This document shows, one piece after another, positions 5,849 through 12,507 of a DNA stretch of 12,507 nt. The translations under genes and the position numbers were made by a program. The notes under the pieces were generated by a model. The model did no database searches and was not told the origin of the DNA. It was given only the letters and a program-made list of their open reading frames with translations. This DNA is from an uncultured Burkholderiales bacterium. Its GTDB lineage: Bacteria > Pseudomonadota > Gammaproteobacteria > Burkholderiales > Burkholderiaceae_E. Location of the stretch: NCBI GenBank assembly GCA_903923345.1, contig CAIXXI010000362.1, positions 1 to 12,507 of the forward strand. The letters run 5' to 3'. The stretch's first letter is position 1. Each line of letters begins with the position of its first letter.

Positions 5849-6874
5849 ATGAACAGAACCTGGCTTCGCAGCCTCGTGCTCGCCAGCGCGCTGGCCATCC
5901 CCGCGCTGACCCCTCTGACCGCATCGGCAGGCACCACCCTGGACGCGATCAAACAACGCGGCACGCTTCGTTGTGGCGTGAACACCGGCCTGCTCGGCTT
6001 CTCGGCGCCGGATGCGCAGGGCAAATGGACCGGCATTGATGCCGACTTCTGCCGTGCGGTGGCCGCGGTGATCCTGGGCGATGCCAACAAGGTCCAGTAC
6101 GTGCCGACCAACGCGCAGAACCGCTTCACGACCCTGCAGTCGGGCGAGGTCGACATGCTGTCGCGCAACACCACCTGGACGTCTTCACGCGACGCCACCA
6201 TGGGATCGGTATTCGCCGGCACGCTGTTCTATGACGGCCAGGGCTTCATGGTGAAGAAGGCATCCAAGATCACCAAGGCTGCTCAGCTCAATGGCGCGAC
6301 CATCTGCGTACAGCCTGGCACCACCACCGAGCAGAACCTGACCGACTACTTCCGCGTCAAGAAGATGAGCTTCAAGCCGGTGGTCATCGCCGAGCTGAAC
6401 CAGGTCGAACAGGCCTTCTTTTCGGGTCGCTGCGACGTCTACACCACCGACCGGTCCGGCCTGGCGGCCACCCGCCTGAAGGCGCCGAACAAGGACGATT
6501 ACCTCATCCTGCCCGAGGCGATCTCCAAGGAGCCGCTGGGCCCGATGATCCGCCGCGGCGACTGGGAGTTCTTCAACACCGTCCGCTGGACCCTGTTCGG
6601 CCTGATCGAAGCCGAAGAATATGGCGTGACCTCCGCCAACGTCGACAAGCTCAAGACCGACAGCAAGGATCCGCCGATCCAGCGCATCGTCGGCACCTCG
6701 GGTGATGTCGGCAAAGGTCTGGGCTTTGACAATGACTGGCTGGTTCGGGTCATCAAGTCGGTGGGCAACTACGGCGAAATGTATTCACGCAACATTGGCC
6801 CGCTGGGTCTGGATCGCGATCAGAACGCGCTCTGGAAAGACGACGGCCTGATGTACGCACCGCCGATCCGCTGA
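5849..6874 (+). CDS. aapJ: General L-amino-acid ABC transporter, periplasmic binding protein AapJ
   Basis: A 341-residue periplasmic receptor of the polar amino acid (SBP_bac_3) family, the usual AapJ/BztA length. Residues 1-27 form a signal peptide (MNRTWLRS, hydrophobic core, cleavage after ASA). The mature part opens with TTLDAIKQRGTLRCGVN, the classic family start with the ligand-contacting RCGV region. GIDADFCRAVAAVILGD at 62-78, LQSGEVDMLSRNTTWTSSRD at 96-115, CVQPGTTTEQN at 153-163 and CDVYTTDRSGLA at 195-206 are highly typical of AapJ. Cys42 and Cys68, and Cys153 and Cys195, could form disulfides (inference). The start was chosen for the signal peptide; the longer open frame upstream is non-coding leader. 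It is the first gene of aapJQMP and delivers a broad range of L-amino acids to AapQM. Confidence 0.97.
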   Translation: MNRTWLRSLVLASALAIPALTPLTASAGTTLDAIKQRGTLRCGVNTGLLGFSAPDAQGKWTGIDADFCRAVAAVILGDANKVQYVPTNAQNRFTTLQSGEVDMLSRNTTWTSSRDATMGSVFAGTLFYDGQGFMVKKASKITKAAQLNGATICVQPGTTTEQNLTDYFRVKKMSFKPVVIAELNQVEQAFFSGRCDVYTTDRSGLAATRLKAPNKDDYLILPEAISKEPLGPMIRRGDWEFFNTVRWTLFGLIEAEEYGVTSANVDKLKTDSKDPPIQRIVGTSGDVGKGLGFDNDWLVRVIKSVGNYGEMYSRNIGPLGLDRDQNALWKDDGLMYAPPIR

Positions 6875-6933
6875 GTATCCCGCCTGCTGGACACCTGACC
6901 TGCAGCGCCTGAGCTGACCTTCAGCACACCGTC

Positions 6934-8076
6934 ATGTTCCGAAGCGAGCGGGCCCGCAACATCCTCTACCAGGTCCTGCTGATTGCCGCGGTCGTCGGCA
7001 TCGGCTGGTACCTGGTGTCGAACACCCTGCACAACCTCGAGACCCGCCAGATCAAGGTGGGTTTCGAGTTCCTCGGTCGCGAAGCCGGCTTTGAAATTGC
7101 CGAGAAGCCGATCGAATACGGTCCGACCGACTCCTACGCCCGTGCCCTGATGGTCGGGTTGAGCAACACCCTGGTGGTCGCCGCACTGGGCATCGTCCTG
7201 GCGACGATCCTCGGCACGCTGATCGGCGTGGCGCGCCTGTCATCCAACTGGCTGCTGGCACGGCTGTCCTCGATCTACGTCGAGGTGATGCGCAATGTGC
7301 CGCTGCTGTTGCAGCTCTTCGTCTGGTATGGGCTGTTCACCGAGTTGCTGCCCTCAGTGCAGGAGGCGATCAAACTGGGCGACTGGCTGTTCATCAGCCA
7401 GCGCGGCTTCCGGTTTGCCTGGCCTGCAGAGCATGTTGCCTGGACTGCAGCCGCCTGGGCCCTGCCGGTCGGCATTGCGCTCGCGCTGGTGTGGCGCGCC
7501 TGGTGCAAGCGCACTCAGGCGGCGACCGGGCGCCAGCTGCCGGCGGGCTGGGGAATGGTCGCGCTGATCGCAGGCCTGCCGCTGCTGGTCTGGGCTGTCC
7601 TGGGCGCCCCCACGACGATGGAGATTCCTGAACTCAGCGGCTTCGACTATCAGGGCGGCAAGGTGCTGTCGCCGGAATTCGCCGCACTGCTGATCGGCCT
7701 GACAACCTACACCGCGGCCTTCATCGCTGAAGTGGTGCGGGCGGGCATCAACTCGGTCGATCGCGGGCAGGGCGAGGCGGCGATGGCGCTGGGCCTGAGC
7801 CCCGGTCAGCGGCTCAGACTCATCACCTTGCCCCAGGCCCTGCGGGTCATCATTCCGCCGATGACCAGCCAGTACCTGAACCTCACCAAGAACTCCTCGC
7901 TGGCGGTGGCGATCGGCTATCCCGATCTGGTTGCGGTGGCTAATACCACGATGAACCAGACCGGTCAGGCGATCGAGGCGATTGCCATCCTGATGGCGGT
8001 CTACCTGACGATCAGCCTGGCGATTTCGCTGTTCATGAACGGCTACAACAGCCGCATGCGGCTGGCGCAGCGCTGA
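6934..8076 (+). CDS. aapQ: General L-amino-acid ABC transporter permease AapQ
   Basis: A 380-residue inner-membrane permease, slightly shorter than typical AapQ. It begins MFRSERARNILYQVLL and has TM1 at about 11-29. A periplasmic segment contains the family mark FLGREAGFEIAE at 46-57. More helices lie at about 75-100, 115-138, 170-189, 206-224, 247-269 and 343-367. The EAA loop that docks on the ATPase is GQGEAAMALGLSPGQRLRLI near 278-297. It forms a heterodimer with AapM. The ATG is the only start available, because an in-frame stop lies 22 nt upstream of it. No clear Shine-Dalgarno is visible, and a small hairpin (GCTGA, CCT, TCAGC; 6913-6925) sits just before the start, which could lower permease expression relative to the binding protein. 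It lies 59 nt after aapJ and 4 nt before aapM. Confidence 0.96.
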   Translation: MFRSERARNILYQVLLIAAVVGIGWYLVSNTLHNLETRQIKVGFEFLGREAGFEIAEKPIEYGPTDSYARALMVGLSNTLVVAALGIVLATILGTLIGVARLSSNWLLARLSSIYVEVMRNVPLLLQLFVWYGLFTELLPSVQEAIKLGDWLFISQRGFRFAWPAEHVAWTAAAWALPVGIALALVWRAWCKRTQAATGRQLPAGWGMVALIAGLPLLVWAVLGAPTTMEIPELSGFDYQGGKVLSPEFAALLIGLTTYTAAFIAEVVRAGINSVDRGQGEAAMALGLSPGQRLRLITLPQALRVIIPPMTSQYLNLTKNSSLAVAIGYPDLVAVANTTMNQTGQAIEAIAILMAVYLTISLAISLFMNGYNSRMRLAQR

Positions 8077-8080
8077 GCCG

Positions 8081-9166
8081 ATGAGCACATCGGGTCCACC
8101 CACTCTGGAAGCCGCCGGCCCACTGGCCTGGCTGCGCGACAACCTGTTTTCCAGCCGGCTCAATGCCGCGCTGACCCTGCTCATCCTCGGACTGCTCGCC
8201 TGGCTGCTGCCGCCGATGCTCGACTGGTTGGTTTTCAAGGCGGTCTGGGGACCGCAGCCGGTTGCCGCCTGCGATGCGGTGCGAGGCCAGGGCGCGTGCT
8301 GGGCGGTGGTCTGGGAAAAGTTCCGCTTCATGATGTTCGGGGTCTATCCCTTCGATCAGCAGTGGCGTCCGGCGCTGGTGGTCGTACTGCTGACAGCCTT
8401 GCTGGTGATTTCAGCGATCAAGGCCTTCTGGCGGCCGATGCTGGGCGTGATCTGGGCGATCGGCATTGCACTGGCCTTCTGGCTGATGGGCGGCGGATTC
8501 GGCCTGTCGCCGGTTCGCACCGAACTCTGGGGTGGCCTGCCGGTCACCCTCATCCTGTCGATCTTCGGCATTGCCCTGGCCTTTCCGCTGGGCATCCTGC
8601 TCGCGCTGGGTCGGCGCAGTGAATTGCCGATCATCCGCAGTTTTTCAGTCACCTATATCGAGGTGGTGCGCGGTGTGCCGCTGATCACCGTGCTGTTCAT
8701 GGCCAGCGTGATGTTCGCGCTCTTCATGCCCGAGACGCTGCGCATCGACCAGCTGCTGCGCGCGCAGGTGGCGATCATCCTGTTCGTCGCGGCCTATCTC
8801 GCCGAAGCGGTGCGCGGCGGTCTGCAGGCCGTGCCCAAGGGCCAGTACGAGGCCGCTCAGGCCCTGGGCCTGCCGTACTGGAAGACCATGGGATTCATTA
8901 TCCTGCCGCAGGCCCTGAAGATCTCGATCCCACCGATCGTCAACAGCTTCATCTCGCTGTTCAAGGACACCTCGCTGGTGGTGGTGATCGCGATCTATGA
9001 CTTTGCCTACGCGGTCAAGAAATCGACCGAGACCGACTACGCCTGGAAGAAATACTTCATCGAGGCCTTCCTGTTCTCGATCCTGGTGTACTGGATCTTC
9101 TGTTACGCGATGTCCAAATACAGCCAGTGGCTCGAACGCGACCTCTCCCGAAGCGCCCAACGCTGA
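8081..9166 (+). CDS. aapM: General L-amino-acid ABC transporter permease AapM
   Basis: A 361-residue inner-membrane permease, the partner of AapQ. The N-terminus is cytoplasmic (MSTSGPPTLEAAGPLAWLRDN). TM1 spans about 28-50, and a loop with VWGPQPVAACDAVRGQGACWAVVWEKFRFMMFG, a strong AapM signature, covers about 55-87. Helices follow at about 97-116, 120-137, 153-176, 190-215 and 229-246. The ATPase-docking EAA loop is KGQYEAAQALGLPYWKTMGFI at about 253-273. The C-terminal helix is near 328-346. Only four bases separate it from aapQ, so translation is probably coupled. A 33-nt gap follows before aapP. Nothing is truncated or odd. Confidence 0.96.
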   Translation: MSTSGPPTLEAAGPLAWLRDNLFSSRLNAALTLLILGLLAWLLPPMLDWLVFKAVWGPQPVAACDAVRGQGACWAVVWEKFRFMMFGVYPFDQQWRPALVVVLLTALLVISAIKAFWRPMLGVIWAIGIALAFWLMGGGFGLSPVRTELWGGLPVTLILSIFGIALAFPLGILLALGRRSELPIIRSFSVTYIEVVRGVPLITVLFMASVMFALFMPETLRIDQLLRAQVAIILFVAAYLAEAVRGGLQAVPKGQYEAAQALGLPYWKTMGFIILPQALKISIPPIVNSFISLFKDTSLVVVIAIYDFAYAVKKSTETDYAWKKYFIEAFLFSILVYWIFCYAMSKYSQWLERDLSRSAQR

Positions 9167-9199
9167 TCGCACCGCCCGATTGCACCAAGGACCTGCTCG

Positions 9200-9964
9200 A
9201 TGTCACTGCCCTCCCCGCTCACCCATGACCAGCTGGCGATCCAGATCAGTGGACTGAACAAGTGGTACGGTGATTTTCACGTGCTCAAGGACATCGACCT
9301 GAATGTCGCACGCGGCGAGAAGATCGTGGTGTGCGGCCCGTCGGGCTCAGGCAAATCGACGCTGATCCGCTGCATCAACCGCCTGGAGCAGCACCAGCAG
9401 GGACGCATTCGGGTCAATGGCACCGAACTCACTGATGACCTGAAAAACATCGACGCGGTGCGCTCCGACGTCGGCATGGTCTTTCAGCAGTTCAACCTCT
9501 TTCCGCATCTCACCGTGCTGGACAACTGCACGCTCGCGCCGATCTGGGTGCGCAAGCAGCCCAAGGCACAAGCGCAGGAAAGGGCGATGCAACTGCTTGA
9601 GCGCGTTCAGATCGCCGAGCAGGCGCCCAAATATCCGGGTCAGTTGTCAGGCGGCCAGCAGCAGCGTGTTGCGATCGCCCGGGCCTTGTGCATGAACCCT
9701 TCGATCATGCTGTTCGATGAGCCGACCTCTGCGCTCGACCCCGAAATGGTCAAGGAGGTTCTGGACACCATGATCAGTCTGGCGCGTGAAGGGATGACCA
9801 TGGTCTGCGTCACCCACGAGATGGGCTTTGCGCGGGCGGTGGCAGATCGGGTGATCTTCATGGACCGCGGCGAGATCGTCGAACAGAACACGCCCGAAGC
9901 CTTCTTCAGCAATCCGCAAAACGAGCGCAGCCGTCAGTTCCTCAGTCAGATCCTGGATCGCTGA
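9200..9964 (+). CDS. aapP: General L-amino-acid ABC transporter ATPase AapP
   Basis: A 254-residue cytoplasmic ATPase that powers the AapJQMP importer. All catalytic motifs are intact: Walker A GPSGSGKST at 46-54, Q-loop VFQQFNLFPHLT at 94-105, ABC signature LSGGQQQR at 149-156, Walker B IMLFDEP at 169-175, D-loop SALD at 177-180 and switch His206 in THEMGFA. The sequence belongs to the polar-amino-acid importer class (GlnQ/HisP/AapP). AAGGA eight nt upstream (9187-9191) supports the ATG. It is the last gene of the operon. Its stop lies 21 bp from the stop of the convergent phosphoesterase gene, and I see no stem with a T-run in that gap. Confidence 0.97.
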   Translation: MSLPSPLTHDQLAIQISGLNKWYGDFHVLKDIDLNVARGEKIVVCGPSGSGKSTLIRCINRLEQHQQGRIRVNGTELTDDLKNIDAVRSDVGMVFQQFNLFPHLTVLDNCTLAPIWVRKQPKAQAQERAMQLLERVQIAEQAPKYPGQLSGGQQQRVAIARALCMNPSIMLFDEPTSALDPEMVKEVLDTMISLAREGMTMVCVTHEMGFARAVADRVIFMDRGEIVEQNTPEAFFSNPQNERSRQFLSQILDR

Positions 9965-9985
9965 CCGCCCGCGTCTCGAAGCGCC

Positions 9986-10861
9986 TCAGGGCAGGGTCCA
10001 GTGCGACCGCTCAATGCGAAAGTCAAAGCGCGAGCTCACCTTCAGGCTGTGCAATTGAACCCGCAGCCCTTCGTCATCGAAACTCAGGATGCCGTAGTTG
10101 CTGCGCAGCACCTTGAAGACCAGACTGCGCCGCGCCACCGCCGACGACACAATCTCGATCACGCCGCTGTCGTCATAGACCGCATTGCGATGCGCATCGC
10201 CTGACAGCACCCGGGCGCCCGGCCGATCCCGCAGCAGCGTCACCCGCCGGTCGAAGGCCGGTCGGCACAGCTCCCAGCTTTCATCGCCAAAGGCGTGAAA
10301 GGTGCTGGAGCTGGCCACCGCGAGATAGGGCGCATTCGATTTCGCCACCTGACCTTCGAGCCAGGCCCACTGCGGCGCACCCAGAATTGCATCCGGGTCG
10401 TCGCGTGATCCGGCCAGCGAGCGGCGGTGGTAGCGGGCATCCACCACGATCAGATCGAGCGGACCGATCCGTTCGATGCGATACACCTCGTCATCGGTCT
10501 GGGTCGGACGAAAGGCGCGGATGAAGGCATCCCGGGCCGCATCGCGCAAGGCCTGAGGCCCATCGGCTCCGTAACGGTTGTCGCCCAGGAAATCATGGTC
10601 ATCGTAGATCGCCATGACCGGCGCACCACGGCCTCGAAGATCCTGCAGCAGGGCGCTGAATCCGGGCTCTGCAAACTGACGCTCATAGAGCGCATCCAGC
10701 GCCTGCGTCAACTCGAAGGGATCGTGGTGGTCGTTGCGATCGAGATAGATGTTGTCGCCCAGCAGCAGCAGTGCATCAGGCCGCTCGGCATGGATCAGGG
10801 GCCAGGCCGGTTGCGGGTCGATGTCCTGAATTTTTGCGCATGACGCCATTGCCAGCTTCAT
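9986..10861 (-). CDS. PhoD-like metallophosphoesterase, cytoplasmic
   Basis: A 291-residue protein of the PhoD/alkaline phosphatase D-like superfamily. Metal-site motifs are in order: MASC at 5-8 (the N-terminal Cys used as a ligand in PhoD enzymes), LLLLGDNIYLD at 31-41, YDDHDF at 86-91, VVDARYHR at 139-146 and LSGDAHRN at 219-226. Known PhoD enzymes cleave phosphodiesters or phosphomonoesters with an iron/calcium site, and they are usually Tat-exported. This one starts directly at the fold with no Tat or Sec signal, so it is predicted cytoplasmic and its substrate is unknown. It is shorter than classical PhoD, lacking the N-terminal accessory domain. It follows the ABC exporter gene by 38 nt on the same strand and is probably cotranscribed. 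The ATG is preceded by a modest GGGA. Confidence 0.85.
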   Translation of the reverse strand: MKLAMASCAKIQDIDPQPAWPLIHAERPDALLLLGDNIYLDRNDHHDPFELTQALDALYERQFAEPGFSALLQDLRGRGAPVMAIYDDHDFLGDNRYGADGPQALRDAARDAFIRAFRPTQTDDEVYRIERIGPLDLIVVDARYHRRSLAGSRDDPDAILGAPQWAWLEGQVAKSNAPYLAVASSSTFHAFGDESWELCRPAFDRRVTLLRDRPGARVLSGDAHRNAVYDDSGVIEIVSSAVARRSLVFKVLRSNYGILSFDDEGLRVQLHSLKVSSRFDFRIERSHWTLP

Positions 10862-10899
10862 CGTTCAATCCCGGTCAGCGCGCACCGCGCCCTGCATTC

Positions 10900-12507
10900 T
10901 CAACGTGACTCGACCCCGTCGGACAGGGCCTCGGCCGACTCTCGCGCCTGCAGGGCCCACATCGCCGCGTATTTTTCACCCTGCTCGAGCAGCTCATCAT
11001 GACGGCCGCGTTCGACAATCTGACCCGACTCCATCACCAGGATCTGCTGTGCATCCACGATGGTCGAGAGGCGATGCGCGATCACGATCGTCGTGCGGTG
11101 CGCCGCCACGGCATGCAGCGCGTCCTGGATCGCCGCCTCATTGCGAGAGTCGAGGGCCGAGGTCGCTTCGTCGAGGATCAGCACCGACGGGTTCTTGAGC
11201 AGCATCCGGGCGATCGCCACGCGCTGCTTTTCACCACCCGACAGCTTCAGCCCGCGTTCACCGACATTGGTCTGCCAGCCCGCCGACAGGCTGGCAATGA
11301 ATGTGCTGAGTTGCGCGGCATCGGCTGCAGCCTCGATCTCGGCATCGCTGGCATCCGGTCGGCCATAGGCCACGTTGTAGCGCAGCGTGTCGTTAAAGAG
11401 CACGGTGTCCTGCGGCACGATGCCGATCGCCGAACGCAGGCTGTGCTGGGTCACTGAACGCAGATCCTGGCCATCGAAGCGGATCGCGCCACCGCTCACG
11501 TCATAGAACCGGAAGAGCAGGCGTGCCAGGGTCGATTTGCCCGCGCCGCTGTCGCCCACCACCGCCGTCGTCGTACCGGCCGGCACGGTAAAGCTCACCC
11601 CTTTCAGGATCGGGCGATCCGGCTGATAGGCAAACGACACGTCTTCGAACTGCACTTGCGGCGCGCCCGAGAGCCGCAGCGCCTGGGCGCCGGGCGCATC
11701 ATCGACTTCACGGTGCGCATCGAGCAGCGAAAAGAGCCGCTCCATGTCGGCGAGGCTTTGCTTGATCTCGCGATACAGCACGCCCAGAAAATTCAGCGGC
11801 ATGTACAACTGGATCATGAAGGCATTGACCAGCACCAGATCGCCGATCGACATGCGGCCCTCGACCACGCCCACCGTGGCGCGCCAGACCATCAGGGTGA
11901 CTGCCACCGCGATGATCGCGGCCTGACCGACATTGAGCACCGAGAGCGATGTCTGCGATCGCACCGCCGCCCGCTCCCAGCGCTGCATGCTCTCGTCGTA
12001 GCGACGCGATTCGAAGGCTTCATTGCCGAAGTACTTGACCGTCTCGTAGTTGAGCAGCGAGTCGATGGCGCGCACATTGGCCTTGGTGTCCAGCTCGTTC
12101 ATCGAGCGGCGAAACTCGGTTCGCCATTCGGTGACGACCACGGTGTAGATGATGTAGAGCACAAGCGCGACCGCCGCAATGCCGGTGAACCAGAGGTCGT
12201 AGTGCGTGGCGAGGTAGCCGACCACCAGCGTGATTTCGACCAGCGTGGGCAGGATGCTGTAGAGCGTGTACGAGACGAGCGAGGAGATGCCTCGGGTGCC
12301 GCGCTCGATGTCGCGCGTGAGACCACCGGTCTGGCGGTCAAGGTGAAACCGCAGCGACAGCGCATGCAGATGGCCGAATACCTGCAGCGCCACTTTGCGC
12401 ACCGTGCGCTGGGTGACTTTGGCAAAGACGAACTCACGCAGTTCGGTGAAGACGGTAGAGGCAATGCGCAAGGCACCATAGGCCAACAGCAGGCCGATCG
12501 GGACCGC
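10900..12507 (-). CDS. Atm1/HMT1-type ABC exporter (fused membrane and ATPase domains), 5' end missing
   Basis: The frame stays open to the right edge, so the N-terminus is outside the window; 535 residues are visible. The family marks are strong: HLHALSLRFHLDRQTGGLTR at about visible residues 46-65, the NYETVKYFGNE element near 153-163, and NFLGVLYREIKQSLADMERL near 239-258. These are typical of Atm1/ABCB7 and bacterial Atm1 homologues, which export glutathione-based or metal/persulfide conjugates from the cytoplasm. The ATPase domain is complete: Walker A GDSGAGKST at about 318-326, Q-loop VPQDTVLFNDT, signature LSGGEKQR near 422-429, Walker B VLILDEATSALD and the switch His in IAHRLST. As a half-transporter it should homodimerise. 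The substrate is inferred from family only. It probably leads an operon with the PhoD-like gene 38 nt downstream. A TTG at 12486 is an internal Leu codon, not the start. Confidence 0.94.
   Translation of the reverse strand, partial: AVPIGLLLAYGALRIASTVFTELREFVFAKVTQRTVRKVALQVFGHLHALSLRFHLDRQTGGLTRDIERGTRGISSLVSYTLYSILPTLVEITLVVGYLATHYDLWFTGIAAVALVLYIIYTVVVTEWRTEFRRSMNELDTKANVRAIDSLLNYETVKYFGNEAFESRRYDESMQRWERAAVRSQTSLSVLNVGQAAIIAVAVTLMVWRATVGVVEGRMSIGDLVLVNAFMIQLYMPLNFLGVLYREIKQSLADMERLFSLLDAHREVDDAPGAQALRLSGAPQVQFEDVSFAYQPDRPILKGVSFTVPAGTTTAVVGDSGAGKSTLARLLFRFYDVSGGAIRFDGQDLRSVTQHSLRSAIGIVPQDTVLFNDTLRYNVAYGRPDASDAEIEAAADAAQLSTFIASLSAGWQTNVGERGLKLSGGEKQRVAIARMLLKNPSVLILDEATSALDSRNEAAIQDALHAVAAHRTTIVIAHRLSTIVDAQQILVMESGQIVERGRHDELLEQGEKYAAMWALQARESAEALSDGVESR

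Noticed and set aside
6913..6925. Terminator between aapJ and aapQ
   Set aside because: The hairpin has only five base pairs and no T-run, so it cannot be called an intrinsic terminator.
7354..8331. Minus-strand open frame of 325 codons across the aapQ/aapM junction
   Set aside because: It is antisense to two clearly conserved permeases, has shadow-frame composition and no Shine-Dalgarno or family features.
9965..9985. Bidirectional terminator between aapP and the PhoD-like gene
   Set aside because: The 21-bp convergent gap has no inverted repeat with flanking A/T runs.
12484..12486. TTG start for the Atm1-type exporter
   Set aside because: The frame continues upstream to the window edge with family-typical membrane sequence, so this codon is an internal leucine and the true start is outside the window.

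Overview
The window looks like chromosome of a high-GC betaproteobacterium, most likely a member of the Burkholderiales. The reasons are the strong G/C preference at third codon positions, a Bug/TctC-type periplasmic binding protein, an Atm1-type ABC exporter and the general style of the genes. This assignment is an inference from gene content. I see no phage, transposon, CRISPR, tRNA or rRNA. Apart from the two genes cut by the window edges, all genes look intact.

Layout. (1) Positions 1-3495, minus strand, read right to left: a NUDT19-like Nudix hydrolase, a tartrate/D-malate dehydrogenase (TtuC/DmlA type), a Bug-family binding protein and the first 106 codons of a glycerate 2-kinase (TtuD/GckA type). 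The dehydrogenase and kinase fit a tartrate to D-glycerate to 2-phosphoglycerate route, and the Bug protein would be the substrate receptor. Spacing is tight (28-34 nt) except for a 187-nt gap before the Bug gene. That gap holds a 10+1+10 bp dyad over a possible promoter, a second stem-loop, and a textbook intrinsic terminator only 22 nt before the Bug start codon. (2) Positions 3580-5586, minus strand: a full-length methyl-accepting chemotaxis protein. Three copies of a 12-bp tandem repeat cover its stop codon. (3) Positions 5587-5848: a 262-bp divergent intergenic region with a 12-bp palindrome and a weak sigma-70-like promoter. (4) Positions 5849-9964, plus strand: a complete aapJQMP operon, the general L-amino-acid ABC importer with one binding protein, two permeases and one ATPase. 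(5) Positions 9986-12507, minus strand, convergent with aapP: an Atm1/HMT1-type ABC exporter cut at its 5' end by the window edge, followed after 38 nt by a small PhoD-like metallophosphoesterase with no signal peptide.

How they work together. The window is mostly about nutrient capture: a carboxylate uptake and catabolism block, a chemoreceptor, and an amino-acid importer transcribed away from the chemoreceptor. The exporter/phosphoesterase pair is a separate unit. The protein families themselves are known. The least expected signal is the regulatory architecture in front of the Bug gene, where the mRNA has to pass an intrinsic terminator before reaching the coding region.
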